A stretch of DNA of 64,000 bases from Andrena cerasifolii (GCF_050908995.1 NC_135132.1:5451001-5515000); one strand, 5' to 3'; counted from the stretch's first letter, positions 46,641 through 58,310 are shown. Made by a program: numbers and translations. The notes: generated by a model from the sequence alone, not told the origin.

Positions 46641-48113
46641 TGAGTTTAAGGGCTGCTCGGGTCTAGAGCCCATAAAAATAGGTGATATTTAGGAATTAAT
46701 TAAAGGAAAAGTACTACATATAATTTAATGGGACTTTGTTGTATCCCTCTATCCTTGACCTTGAAACCTTATTCCCTAAATACAAGTTTTAAAGATTCCC
46801 TATCTAAATCACCAGCGGACGCATGTACCGCCATCCTCGCCACAACAATCATTCAATTTCCTCTCCCTAACTTCATTCTTGTAAATAATTTTACTCAAGA
46901 AAAGTTCAAAGAAAAAGTGTAATTTGTTAAAAAAAAAAAAAAAACGGAGGTGAAACGTCCAACGCCGTCCCCTTTTTCCTGTTTCAGACCGTAGAACTTC
47001 ATTCCTGTCAGCCTTTCCAGGTTTGCTAAAATCCGTTGACCTGAAAAAGCACGAATACCTTTTCATTAAAGAGCCCTTCGTGCCCCGAATTGTCCGTGTA
47101 GCGCGCGCGGAACGCAATTGCGCGCGAGGGCGAAACGGATAGACGCGGTTATGCGACAGTAAATTTTAATTGTACGCCTCCATCTCCCAGGCACGATGGC
47201 GTGTTCAGTCGTTGGGGTATGATCTCGGTATCCCGATTCTGCCGCTGGCAGCGCCTGCCCACCGTATTGCCGTGTGGTGTACTCGCACGTGTACACACGC
47301 GCGCGTGTGTGCCGTTTCGTTGTCGGCGCCAGGACAGATTAGTTTGCAAACAATTTCATTTCTGTCCCTGTCGGCCATTCGCTGGCAAGAACGTGGCAAG
47401 GGGGAGGGAGGGTGGGGGGCGAAACAACTCGTGAATTCGAGGAAAAGGGGGAAACTGGGGGGCAGTTGACGGGGCCCTGATTTGGGATCAGTTTTTTGAA
47501 CCCGTAGTTGGGTAAGTATAGGATTTTAACAGGATTGTTTTCTGCGCCCGAGTTTGAGGTTGCCTTAATCTTGTCTGAGTTTTGGTTAGGAAATGAAGGG
47601 GGGTGTAAATGGTATTCGAGGGGAAATTTATGCCCCCTTCTATTAAATGTGCAACTTTGATTATGGGTAGCTTCAACTTACTTTTTGAATGGAAGTGCGA
47701 CGCGAGTAGATGAGAATAGTTTTGTGGCTAGTAGTTTGGGCAGTAAGTTTTGTGCGGAAAGGGGAGACTTTGTGACAAATTAAATCGCCCGAGTTGTTGC
47801 TTCTATACTTATTATTTTATTATAATTTACTTAGAGGATCGCTGTTTGTTTATTCATAGAACATAAAGAAATTGTGATATTTTTATTCGATGGAAGAATA
47901 TATTATACATATATGTACTAAGTGCATCTTAGTGTTCGTATTCGGATTGTTATATGGTTTTATTGGCAAAGTAATGTAAAGGGGAGTAACTTAGACTGGG
48001 ACGTTGTTTAAATATAAGTCAAAACAGTAGAACAACATTTTGCACTTGGTCCTTTACTTTCGAGAAAAATGTCTGAGACTACGTACATAGTTGAGTGAGC
48101 AGTTACAATAGTC
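46641..48113. other. Mixed DNA, no gene supported
   Basis: CpG-rich at 47060-47340. At 47512 a strong-looking 5' splice site (GG|GTAAGTATAGG) follows a short open stretch, but no upstream 3' splice site can be assigned. A fragment related to the 8324-8708 element (GGAGACTTTGTGACA) lies near 47763. Confidence 0.4.
47284..47312. other. Alternating purine-pyrimidine tract (possible Z-DNA)
   Basis: Twenty-nine consecutive bases alternate pyrimidine and purine, with a CGCGCGCG core flanked by CACA and TGTG. Such tracts are known to favour left-handed DNA under torsional stress. Whether it does so here is inference. Confidence 0.6.
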
Positions 48114-48449
48114 TCAATAATTGCTTTGCATGATCAGCCACCAGAGGCGCCACCATTGCCCGCGCGTACATCCAACAGACTTCGAGGTTAGTTTTCTATG
48201 GAATTGAGCACAATATGTACAAGAAAAATGTATTTTTACAAATGCTTTTGCAGTTCTGTCGTGCATCACGTCGTAATCCGTAATAAAATCCACTATGTTT
48301 CTTCGTAAAAGTCTCATGGCTATCAATATATTGCGAATGGTTCGGTTCAGTTCCCGATTTACCAGAACATAAAGCATTATGTTCGAAGGTCGATAGTATC
48401 CAAAGGTGCGTGATGAATCGATTGGAAATGTAGTCGAAGGATATTGCAT
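48114..48449 (-). other. Unproven open frame with a receptor-like stretch
   Basis: A 111-codon minus-strand frame that contains GYYRPSNIMLYVLVNREL, which loosely resembles the seventh membrane segment and following basic tail of a rhodopsin-like receptor. There is no NPxxY motif, no further membrane segment, and no clear splice signals. The sequence in front has a stop within about 35 bases of the first ATG. It could be a decayed exon or chance. I do not claim a gene. Confidence 0.15.
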
Positions 48450-51119
48450 ATTCTTCAGCGAACCCGAGTTTTTTTATTTAAAAAAAATCCGTGTTTACTT
48501 CTGTGCGAGCATCTGTTCCTTGACGATCGAGTGCATCTTCGTTGTTCTGTTCATCTTTCTTCGTGCTTCATGCCATACTGCTGAATAGGTCCCGTACTTT
48601 CCAGGATCCGAAAGAACTTCCAGTAGCTTTGGTATTTTTGTAGCAACCCTCTCTCTCCCTCTCTCTCTCTTTCTGCAATTTACTATGTACATCTTCTCTC
48701 CATATCCTTCCGGGAGTTTTTGCTCCGGAATAAACCATTTCCAGAGATTGCATCACCAAGCCGATCATCTTCCAAAAACAAGCGAGCCCGGTCGATTGGA
48801 TCCCAGCATCGCAAACAAGTACTTACTGGGGGACACCTCTGGACCCGTTTCCATTCTCAATTCGCTCGCCGTTGCCCGAAACTTTTCCGGCCAAGCTGAA
48901 CTTTTCTATTAGCATCCTCGCGTCAGGATGTCCGACACAGCGGCCGGGGAGGGGGCGCACGGAAAGGAAAAGGAGTGGCGCTGGTGTGTCGTAATCGACG
49001 AGGTCGACGGGGCCAGTCCTGCCACCCGTCGCGCGGCGGGAGGGAAACGCAAAAATCCCCGGAACGGTAGCGCGCCGGCTTGATTTATGATGATGGCGCG
49101 TGTTGCCCCGGACGATCGTTCGGCCTCGTGCCGCCGTAAGACGACCGGCGTAATTTATCGCGGGGGACAAAGGGATCGCGGAAAGTGGGTTGTTTGGCGA
49201 TCGAAGAGCCAGCGATTCGTGGAGATTTACCGCTGTAATATGTTTGTTTGAATTTTCTGGCGCATCCGACCCCCGCGTTCTATTTGCCCCCGTTGGGGTC
49301 GCCACGGTGGCTGGGGCCGAGGAGGGGAGGGGGGAGAGGGGGGGAGATGCGTGCCGCGGCAAAAATTATAGCCATTCCTTCTGCCGTGTTTATGCACTTT
49401 ATCAAAGTAATAACGGATCGTTAGGGGCCGTGGAATCGCAGTGCATGGCCGGGGCCTGTGGATGTGCACGCGATTTTTATGCGCGAAGATTTGCGATATG
49501 CCGCTGGGAAAACTGATTTTAATGGCAGCGTGCGACCGGCTGGACGCTCTGCGGCGCGGGGTTTGTTATTGAAAATAATTTTGATGCTGCTCTCGATGGA
49601 AATAAAAGGTTGTTCGTGGTCGTTATCGGGGGAAGGGAGTCGTATTTTTTAAGTGGAGCTCCTGGATTTGGGAACCCTGGCCCCCAGGGTGCTTCTTGTT
49701 GCTCTTGTGGAAGTTTCGGGATTGTTAAAGAGGGATTATAGTTTATTTTAATTTGTAGTTTGGTCGCTCTTTCTGTTGCTATCTTCTAGTTAGGATCCAT
49801 GATTCTGAGCTTTAAAGTTTCAATAATACCTAACCCGGACCTCTCAGGACTTCTTGTTATGAGAGTTGGTTCTTGTTCAAATCCTTTAATGAGGATTCTT
49901 CGCATTATTTTAAATTATTCAATGTATCTGTCACGATGCTGTAAGTGAAAGCTCGGTAGGATCTACTAGGACCCACCAGTGACGTTGAACTAGTATATCG
50001 CTTCTTATAGTTAGAAACAGAGATATTAAGAAACAATTGAATGTACCTATACCTGCATATAAGTTTAATATTTGTCAGGAACTATTTACCAAGTCTATCC
50101 AGCAACATAGAAACCCTGTGTGGGATGGAACCTAAAGATCTTGCTAAACCCTACTTCGTCCCTCAGGTTTTTCTTTACCCAATCATACTCTTATTTCTTT
50201 AAATTTATTTCTTTACCTCCTAAACACTTCAAATGAGTACTTGGAACGTCATTCCTTCACCCATTCCCACCTACTCGCGCTCTTCAACCATACCGAGGAG
50301 CAACTACTGAGAACGTAACTCCCCACAGAACCCATATTCTTCGCCCAAGCTGTCCACTGTCATCCCTCTATTGGCGTAGAGTATTCCCTGCGTGGGAGGC
50401 ACTTTTCTCGTTGCAGGATTCAAATTGCACGAGAAGCCGAGAAGTGAGTCCTCCCATGTCGTCGATTTCAGCGACTGCTGAAGGTTTTCGCTGTTCCCCG
50501 TTAAACTTAACTGCCATGCCTCCCCATGTGCAACAGTTGTATCGGTGGAAGAACGTCGCGCGCTGTCTGGGCCACGTCGAAGTTCCGCCGGGAAGTTGCG
50601 GACTTTCGGGCCGAAGTTGAGGGAAAAGCTTCCTCCTCACGTTCGACCGATCGTGAAAACGTTGTCGACGTCCCGTTTGCCCAGGTGCGCGGCCAGGTAA
50701 CTCTCGCGGGACCAGACATCGCTGCCAACTGTCACGCGCCACGTACGGGATCGATGCATTATTTTCCAAGTGTCACGGAGACGTGGCCACTCGCGCGGAG
50801 GGTCGAGGCGTTGAGAAGTGGCGACGCTTCCGCGGAGACTTCGTTATTCATTCGATTTTTGCCACCCGATCGACGGTACGTGCGCGTCCTCTACACAACT
50901 GGACGCAGTGAGGGCTGGATAATTCATGGAGAGGCAGCAGGCGCAGCTGGATATTCTGTATAATTTAGTTTCGTGTTGTTTACCAGGGATGGCAAAATTC
51001 TTTTCGTTTGGGTGAGGTGTGAGGGTGCGATGGGAACGTGGACGTATGTTTAGCGGACTTTGGGTGTTCAGGAATAAATGGAGCTATAGGTGGAGCTCAG
51101 TCTTGGGTGGTACTGAAGG
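48450..51119. other. Two CpG-rich islands, no supported gene
   Basis: Islands lie at about 48900-49660 and 50360-50960. A (CT)n microsatellite is at 48649-48672. Overlapping frames on both strands at 48823-49516 and 50368-50963 are typical of GC-rich non-coding DNA. AT-leaning DNA with some degenerate words fills 49700-50350. Confidence 0.45.
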
Positions 51120-51460
51120 GAGAAGTGTGATGTTTTTGTCCAATGGTAATGAGCTAGTGCAGTCCACAGTTCATACACTTACTATGGATTTAATGCAGTC
51201 CTAGTATAGATCTAGGTTCAGGTTTATGATGGGAACAGTATATATAGTATGGAGGTATGTAGCTATACCTAGGAAAGTCGTACCGTAGACTTATTGTTGC
51301 TATAGATTTTGCCTAAGCTCCAGGTAGGTATTATATATATCTCGTGCAAGCATACCACAAACTTGGAACGAAACATGTGTAGCTCTACTGTGGAGCTAGA
51401 GTAGATCTTATGTGACCCTATGTTATATTGCTGGATATACGTAGGTAATTTAAATCCATT
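51120..51460. repeat. Degenerate TAGATCTAGG/GTAGCTCTA tract
   Basis: Words such as CTAGTATAGATCTAGGTTCA, GTATGTAGCTATACC and GGAGCTAGAGTAGATC recur over about 340 bp. It is another decayed short-unit tract. Confidence 0.35.
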
Positions 51461-53700
51461 GTAAAACACATTCATCATTTGTTGAGGCAACTAAACATGC
51501 GTTGGCTAGTTTCTCTAAATATAAAAACGGCATTAATTGCAAGCAAACGAACAAAAGACCACAGACCTCAGTGAAGAATCATTCCCTATTCCACACCACC
51601 GCGTCACGTTGCCCCATAAAATTAAAATTCCACCTAAACACCGTGACATACATCCGCAAACCCTCCATTCCCTAATCTCAAAATTCCACTTAAATTCCTC
51701 GGCTACTCAAGCACCACCAACAACAACCTAAACCACAAACCCTCCCAGGCCCCCCTCTATTCCGCTCTCTACACACGGGCATACACGCCGATGCAAATCA
51801 GCTGCAAGCTTCGCTACCCTCATGGGAAAGAACGTGAACCCTTTATTTCCCTGCCGGAAAATCGGAGAAAGGAGTTTTACTTAAAGGCAGACACACGCAC
51901 ACACACAATCCAACAGGAATACTTCTTCCAGGCTCACGTACCAGCCTGTTATCTCGTCCCTCCGCAGAATATTACTGGTATCGTCCCGTCGAGTCGCCTT
52001 TTTCCTCCTCCGTCCTCGCCACGCTGCTCCAATTACCTTCACCCGCCACCCCGACCAGCCCACCCGGTTCTCCTTCTTCTTCCTCTTCGTCTGGTCGGGA
52101 GCAAATCCGCCGCTGTCCGGACGAAATTCATCAAGCCTCGAGCGGTAGCTGGGCTCGTCCTGGCCCCCTCAGGCTTTGCATTCCTCGGCTTTTGCAGGCA
52201 ACACGCACACCGTGCCCTGCATAAAAGCGGCCGTCGCGGGCCGCAGGGGTGTCTGACGCGAGAAACACGCGCTCACGGCAGCGGCGGGAGGGAGGGAGGG
52301 GGGGGAGGGGACGTTGTTGGAGCGAGGAACGAGGAAGCAGGGTTCAAAAGTGGTTGGCGGTCTCGTGTCTGTCGCGTGTTGAACGGCTTCCGTCGTGCAC
52401 GCCACGCACGATACTCCAAAAGCACGGGGTCAGCCGGCCATTTCACCGTGACAGTGAAGCGCGTCGACGTTTTTGCCACCCTTCTTGGCTCTTTCAGCTC
52501 CCACCATCGCTTGCGTCCGGAGGGGGGGGGGCCGCGAGATGTTTGTCGCGTTCGAGGATTTCTGGTTATGCGACCCCTGCGTTTGGAATGGGGTGGAGGA
52601 ACTTGGTGGGCAAATGGTTTTTGAGTCTATAATTATATCAGCCAGAAAAAATTTCGAAAAAATATATTTTTTTTTAATTTTCCTAAAGACTGTATGTATC
52701 AATCGTTGTACTGTATCTATCATGTTGGTATACTTAGTTATTGTAGATATTCCTTAGCTCTGTGCAACATCGATAGGAATATAGTTCCTCCTTGCTATAT
52801 TTCTAATCAATCTTCAGCCAATAAACTGTTGCATTTGTTATAGCAATATAATTAATAAGAGTGCTTAAATGAATATCTGCAACAAACGTCAGTGTCATCT
52901 CAAGGTCGCATCTGCTTCCTGAAGCAACCCTTAGAATATTTCATTCCTGCCTCTCCGAAATGGACGATTATTCGCCGAAATATTTGCGCCGTAAATCGTT
53001 ACCCCTTTCAATTAACAAAATAAGTAACACCTCCACCTCGGCATGTATCGCTCTGTCGGTTCGTAGGCCGTCGGTCACATCGAAGCAGGCCTTTATCGGA
53101 AGTGCAGAATCTGTGTCCCGTACGTGTTGCACATGCACGCAACCGGGGGCTGCTCGTGCATCACGCAGCCAGCTCGCGTTTTCACCCCCGCGGCTTTTAA
53201 AAGGCCTGGCTGCGAGGGGGATGGAAAAAGGGCGGAAGAGGCCATTTAAGCTGGACGCGGCTCGGTACCCGACTGAATAACACAAAGGCGGCGTTTCGTC
53301 CCCCCCTCTCGACTCCGTCGGCTGTGGTTACAGGCTTAATGGCGTAAATAGTCACTCTGTTCGACCCCCCCCCCCCGCCCCCTGCCAACCTCGTCCTTTT
53401 TTCCCTCGTTCAATCTTGTTCTTTCTTCGACGGGAAACTCGATTGCCACGGGACCAGCTACTTCTTCGCCATTTCGAAACGCGTCCATCGATGCCCAGCA
53501 GTCGTCTCGGCAGTGTTGACCAAGCACTTTCGATGAAAATTTTACACTCGACCCAGCCGCAATGGTGCGAAGTGGATTTTCAACGTGCTACAAGGTGCGT
53601 GTTGCTTGATACAGAAACAAAATCAACTGGCTACTTGGGGGCATTCAGGAAATACCCCTACCTCGATATATTCCTGTGGCTGCATGGGGTTCAGCGTGTA
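51461..53700. other. CpG-rich islands separated by AT-rich DNA, no supported gene
   Basis: GC-rich from 51950 to 52560 and 53040-53500, with G-runs at 52298-52307 and 52520-52530 and a C-run at 53366-53376. A 277-codon + strand frame at 51791-52624 is the longest here. It overlaps frames on the same and opposite strands, has no recognised domain and a composition dominated by R, P, S and G, so it is not called. Confidence 0.45.
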
Positions 53701-53710
53701 AAGGCTGCCG

Positions 53711-53760
53711 TTCCAATGCGCGGCTCGCCGCCAGCCGCCGCGGCGAGCCGCGCATTGGAA
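53711..53760. repeat. Perfect GC-rich hairpin, 21-bp arms
   Basis: The left arm TTCCAATGCGCGGCTCGCCG plus one C (53711-53731) is the exact inverse of 53740-53760, with an 8-bp loop CAGCCGCC. A perfect stem of this length is unlikely by chance. It could be the centre of a small foldback element or a structured RNA segment. Outer sequences match only weakly. Confidence 0.9.
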
Positions 53761-55323
53761 ATCCCAGCTTTATAGGGCAATTCCGGTAGAGATGTACCGC
53801 CGGGAGAGACGGACCAGTTAAGTATTTTTCAATCTATCCGTCAGAATATAATTTTTATTGAAGTGGTCCAACTCACCCGTAGTAAGGGAGGGATATACGT
53901 CTCAAAATTTTATTTTACTTATTTCCGTAGCTAGGTATTTATAAAAATATCGTGTTACGATCATGCCCTAGAAAAGAGAGTTCATCACACGAACTGATAA
54001 GTCTAATATGCAGTACTTTGAAAATATTTAAGTTTGGGATGATTGTAAAGACTTGGTCCATGTCTACCGGAATCACCCTAAGCGAATGCTTGTGGCACAT
54101 TGGGAACAATGATAGAGTCCTGCAATGAACGTTCGAAATCGATGTTTCCGTGAACGAGGAACCCCAGAAAGGTGCATCAGTTTAATGTTCCATCACCAAC
54201 ATCGTTGGCTTCCCTGTAGTTGCAGCAATCACACTCTGCAATCGTCACGGGCCATCCTTTCAGGCTCAAAGAGGGAGGGTGGGGTTCTTCCATGTCATAT
54301 CGTCGATACTCAGACCTGACAATTAATACGTTCTAACCTTGCTAACGAGTACTCGGGCTCTATTGCGCGGCTCGTTTCAGATGATAATGAGGGCGGCTCA
54401 TCCATTAGCAGAAACGAGACCGTCAGCGCGTGTACGCGGTGTTTGTACCGAAATCGATAGCAGTCGATGGAAACGATAGCGCGAATCAGCCGATTGAAAC
54501 CCGATATGGCACCCAACAGACACTGACTACAATATTATGAACGGCGCAACAGAGAACGCAGGGTGCAATTATTTCGCTTCTATGTTTGCCTCCTTCTTGG
54601 TAGAGGTAGCTCATCAGAGAGAAAGCTAACTGGGCTCGGATGTGACCCCGTGATTGGGTATTGTTTCTCTGAATTTTAGTAATTCTCTTCTGGGAATGTT
54701 TCTTCTGGGACATTTAGGAGCACCGCGTGCTGATAAGTATCTCGATTTGAGAACAGTGGTCTGATTCTCCATCAGTGGATGGAGCCAGCCACAGTGCTGG
54801 CTAAATTGGGACGCATTCCTAGCAGAATGCAGCTCATACTGAGAATAATAATTCACAGAAGTTGGTTTGATCGTAACGACGATATGAGACACAGAAGGTA
54901 TCCGTGCCAAATCAGCTGATTGAAACGCGACGGCCATCATGATTCGTTATTACCCGCATCAGGCTGGAGGGAACCCGCCGCGATCTGCTTTATGGTTCTT
55001 GCATATCCGCTCGCTGGAGTGACTTATGAAAAGAAAGGAGAGCAGTGATGTAGAGTGGACTGTGGAGGTAAATGAGAGATAAGGGAAAAACGTGGAATAG
55101 TTCTCGAAGACAAGTCACTTTCAGTTATGAAGTGCGGGGATCCTTGGTGAGGGTAATAGGGATTTTTATTTATTTACATAATTGTGCAGGATTTTCTGTT
55201 ATTTTACATGATTAGAAATTTCAGGATTTTGGAAAATACGTTAAGTATTTATTCATCATTGAATTTTGAATATACATACACAGTGATTGAAAACAATGTG
55301 TCATAAATTTTGCGTGCTATAGA
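53761..55323. other. Unique DNA, no gene supported
   Basis: AT-leaning at 53820-54100, then mixed. Overlapping minus-strand frames at 54310-54940 are unrecognised. No repeat or RNA gene. Confidence 0.4.
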
Positions 55324-55331
55324 CCATAAAG

Positions 55332-55820
55332 CAGAGCTTCGCAACCTTTTCTAACCCTCGGCACACCTAAGCCCTTCCCAGAATTTGGCGGTACATCGCA
55401 TGCAAAATTATAGAAAACATATAGAAGTAACAAAAGGTACATATAAAAATGACAGTTTATTTATTTATTGTTTTTTATTTCATATATTTAACATCGCAAT
55501 TAAGGAACTAACAAAATTTTTTACTCATAACTAATATTAACTATATTAACTTGTAACTATAACTAATATTAACTTTTGACTATAACTAATGTGATACCTT
55601 TGCTTGTCTTTATGAACCCAATAGTTTTATATTCGGCGCGATTTTGGTAGAACCACTCGAAGTTTTTCATGAAGGCCTTTCAATCACGACCGCATATCAT
55701 TTTTTATTAAAACTTAATTAAAAAACTTTGTTAAAAGAAAGTTGTACCTTTTCTCCTCTGGAGGAATTTCGCCGCGGCATACTTAGCACCGTCTCGTGGC
55801 ACATCGGTTGCGGAGCACTG
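55332..55820. mobile_element. hAT (Buster-type) non-autonomous element with 8-bp target duplication
   Basis: The left end reads CAGAGCTTCGCAACCTTTTC and then GGCACACC. The right end in reverse complement reads CAGTGCTCCGCAACCGATGT and then GCCACGAG. Flanking 8-mers are CCATAAAG (55324-55331) and TTATAGAG (55821-55828). They match at five of eight positions and all three differences are transitions, as expected for an old duplication, with TA at positions 4-5. The AT-rich interior has no transposase frame. Confidence 0.75.
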
Positions 55821-55953
55821 TTATAGAGGGCGATACAATGAATATTTCTCCTTAATAAAGGTAACCTAATCGCTAGTGACGTTTGTAAGAAGAATTCCAA
55901 GCACACAATAATGATGCCTCCATACTAGATCACTAAACCCCGAAACTACAGTC

Positions 55954-56101
55954 TGATTTTCGAGAGTTGAGACCTGAGGCGGGTCCTTCGGACGGAGCGA
56001 GGTTAAGGAGGACCCAATGGTACGCTACGGATTGTATGCGGCGTAGCGTACCATTGGTTCCTCCTGAGGGCCCGCCTCAGGTCTCAACTCTCGAAAATCA
56101 C
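55954..56101. mobile_element. Mutator-like MITE with perfect 9-bp target duplication
   Basis: The first 30 bp (starting TGATTTTCGAGAGTTGAGAC, 55954-55983) are the exact inverse of 56071-56100. The arms then continue to CCAATGGTACGCTACG at the centre with one length difference of about 17 bp. The 9-mer ACTACAGTC lies directly outside both ends (55945-55953 and 56102-56110). Long inverted repeats with a 9-bp duplication point to the Mutator superfamily. The perfect flanks and ends suggest a recent insertion. Confidence 0.85.
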
Positions 56102-56110
56102 ACTACAGTC

Positions 56111-56459
56111 AACACTATTCCCCCAGTGTCGCCGGTGGCGCCCTCTCCTGTCTGCGCATGCGCCAGCGCGTTTAGAGACCTGGCTACACAGAACCTAACC
56201 TATAATATGAGCAGATTTCAAGATGACAAAGAATATTTCTAACGTTATTTCCACTGCCAATCAGTCTGAGATTCCCTTACGTCTAGAGGGGCGGACATTC
56301 CTCCGTTCCTCGTCATTTCTCTACCAATTTTCCATGGGGAAAATGCGTCTGGACTTGAACGATAACTTAAATCCTTTGGCTAGAACTCCGCGAAGTTGAC
56401 CATCAGCACACAGAGTGCATTATTATTAGCGCTCGAGCCAAGAGAGCGACGTAATGGGT
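56111..56459. other. Unique DNA, no gene seen
   Basis: Mixed composition between a MITE and a pyrimidine-rich tract. Nothing supported. Confidence 0.4.
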
Positions 56460-57380
56460 GCACTCTCCTGTGTCAGTGTCTTTGTGAAGCTCGCGTGGAC
56501 TCGGGTTCCTAGCTCTTCTTCATTCCCTTTCGCTGTTCAGCTTCTTTTTCAGACCGACTCGTTCGCTGCTCTCTTGTGCAAGCGCGAAAGTGCTTACCTT
56601 CCACCCACCCCTCCCCTCGCCGCTTCCTCTTCGTCCTTTTGCGATTTTCTTCCCTTATTTTTCTTTTCTTCTTCTGCTTCGACGTTCTGCCACGTTTTTA
56701 CTAGCCACGTTTCATAGTCTCTCCGCGAATTTTTTACTCACCCCCCCTCCCCTCCCCCTCCATCCACCCCATCCTACCATCTATTTTCACGTTCCCTTTG
56801 TTTCCTTCCGATTCTTCGACATCTCCCCACCTTTTGCTGCATTTTTTATGCATGGTTTTCCTCGTTGGTCTAATGTTTAGCCCTCTCCTCATTTTCCTTT
56901 GTTTCTCGTGCACCTTGTTGGGTTTTTCTCGTTACCTTCTTCTTCGTATTTGTGCTGTCCCAGTTCCTACGTATGTTTATTGTGATTTCTTATTTAGTAT
57001 GTTTTCAACGGTTCGTTTCATTTGTAAATCATCCCCTAATGTTCACCCACATTTCCCTACACTACTCGCTGTAATCACCACTTTGCTTTGAGCTCTGTTC
57101 ATCCAACACTATTATGGTACCATGCATGTACTCTACTCTCTGGACCACCTTCGTCTTTCCCCAGCTTATTCTCACTTTCCGTGTTACTGCCTTCAACAAC
57201 TGTTGGCTTCCACTTTCCACAATCCCTCCTCCTGCTTTGCCTATCCTTTCCCACTTCTTCATCCCCTGCTGCAATACTACGCTCCATTTTCACAGCCTTA
57301 GCCCTCTGGGTCCTCTTCGGCGCACTCCTCCGTCTTCCCCACTTCTCTGCTTCTCTTTTCCATCGAGCCTGGCCGTCGCG
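56460..57380. other. Pyrimidine-biased tract
   Basis: For about 900 bp the + strand is strongly enriched in C and T (for example CTTCTTCTGCTTCGACG and CCCCCCCTCCCCTCC near 56741). Open frames translate to S-, F-, L- and P-rich peptides in all three forward frames, which reflects composition, not coding. No exon is supported. Confidence 0.55.
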
Positions 57381-57882
57381 CCTCGACGAACGGCCGTCAC
57401 AGAGAAATTTCATAGAACGAGCCGCGCCCACTGCTCATTAAAGCAATTAGTACCTGTAGCTGCTACAGCGGCCTGGCTCATCTCCCTCGCGGGACGTTGC
57501 TCCCTTTCTCCTCTTTCGTCCCTCGTTTTATGCCCCCGATCGCGCGCGTACTCTGCGGCAGAAACGCGCCGCGGCTCGCTAAGCCGACAGAGGGGCACTC
57601 TTTCACGCGTCGTAAGGAATTAAGCGGAACTTGGCGTGAGTGAAGCGTCCAGACGCTTTTGTGGATCAACGCTTCAGGATGCGCCAGTTGTTTCGAGATT
57701 TGACCTGTGTCGTTCAGATTGCAGGTGCTTTCAAGTTACACCAAGTGTTCATTTTTAATCCGTGATTAGGAGGCTTGGTTCAGGTGCAGATTGAGCTGAC
57801 TTACTGATGATTTATAGATATTTAAGTCAGTGTTCAGTTGAAAGGTTTTCGGAGAACTTTTTGAACCCTAGATTTTTAAATT
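57381..57882. other. GC-rich then AT-rich DNA, no gene supported
   Basis: CpG-rich at 57360-57640 with opposite-strand overlapping frames, then AT-leaning up to the LTR. Nothing else. Confidence 0.4.
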
Positions 57883-57886
57883 ATTC

Positions 57887-58306
57887 TGAGGGGTGAATGG
57901 AATAATAACGACTACAGTCTCTTTCACCACACTCCTTTTAATACACGAGAAAAGGTGATGCACTGCGAATCAGTGTAGTAACAATTTATTCTAAACGGCG
58001 CGAGTCGATGCCACTAAAGACAGTTCCACGGAGTGAGTGAGGGCGCGCGTCACCTCTGGAGGCTATTTATACAGCCCTCTCAGAGGGACGCGTCCCTCAA
58101 GCGACGCCGAAAACGCGCGGCAAATTTTGGCGCGAAAAGCGCGTCCCCGCGCTGGAAAAACCCAGACCTGGGCGAGCCTGGCTGCCAGATGCCTACGTGG
58201 CCATAGCCTGACTCACCCAGGCCCACGGGGGAAAACCCAAGGGTACACAAAGGTACAGAGAAGTCGCGTCTCCAATATGGAGGCGAAGTAACAAACAACC
58301 GCTACA
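57887..58306 (-). mobile_element. Solo LTR of a retrotransposon (probably Ty3/gypsy-like)
   Basis: On the minus strand the 420-bp unit begins TGTAGCGGTTG and ends CCCCTCA, giving the canonical TG...CA termini. The 4-mer ATTC flanks both sides (57883-57886 and 58307-58310). A TATAAATA box lies at 58064-58071 (inverse) and an AATAAA polyadenylation signal at 57985-57990, in the right order for U3-R-U5. There is no primer-binding site, gag-pol or second LTR in the neighbourhood, so internal sequence has been lost by LTR-LTR recombination. The 4-bp duplication fits gypsy but does not prove it. Confidence 0.88.
58064..58071 (-). promoter_or_regulatory. TATA box of the solo LTR
   Basis: TATAAATA on the minus strand, about 240 bp downstream of the LTR start and about 75-80 bp upstream of the AATAAA signal. 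This spacing is compatible with an LTR promoter. Activity is not shown. Confidence 0.6.
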
Positions 58307-58310
58307 ATTC

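Noticed and set aside
47470..47520. Possible short exon ending at the strong donor-like GG|GTAAGTATAGG at 47511
   Set aside because: GTAAGT words are expected several times by chance in 64 kb, and no 3' splice site or conserved peptide supports an exon here.
51791..52624. 277-codon + strand open frame
   Set aside because: GC-rich composition, several overlapping frames, R/P/S/G-rich translation and no domain. Likely chance.
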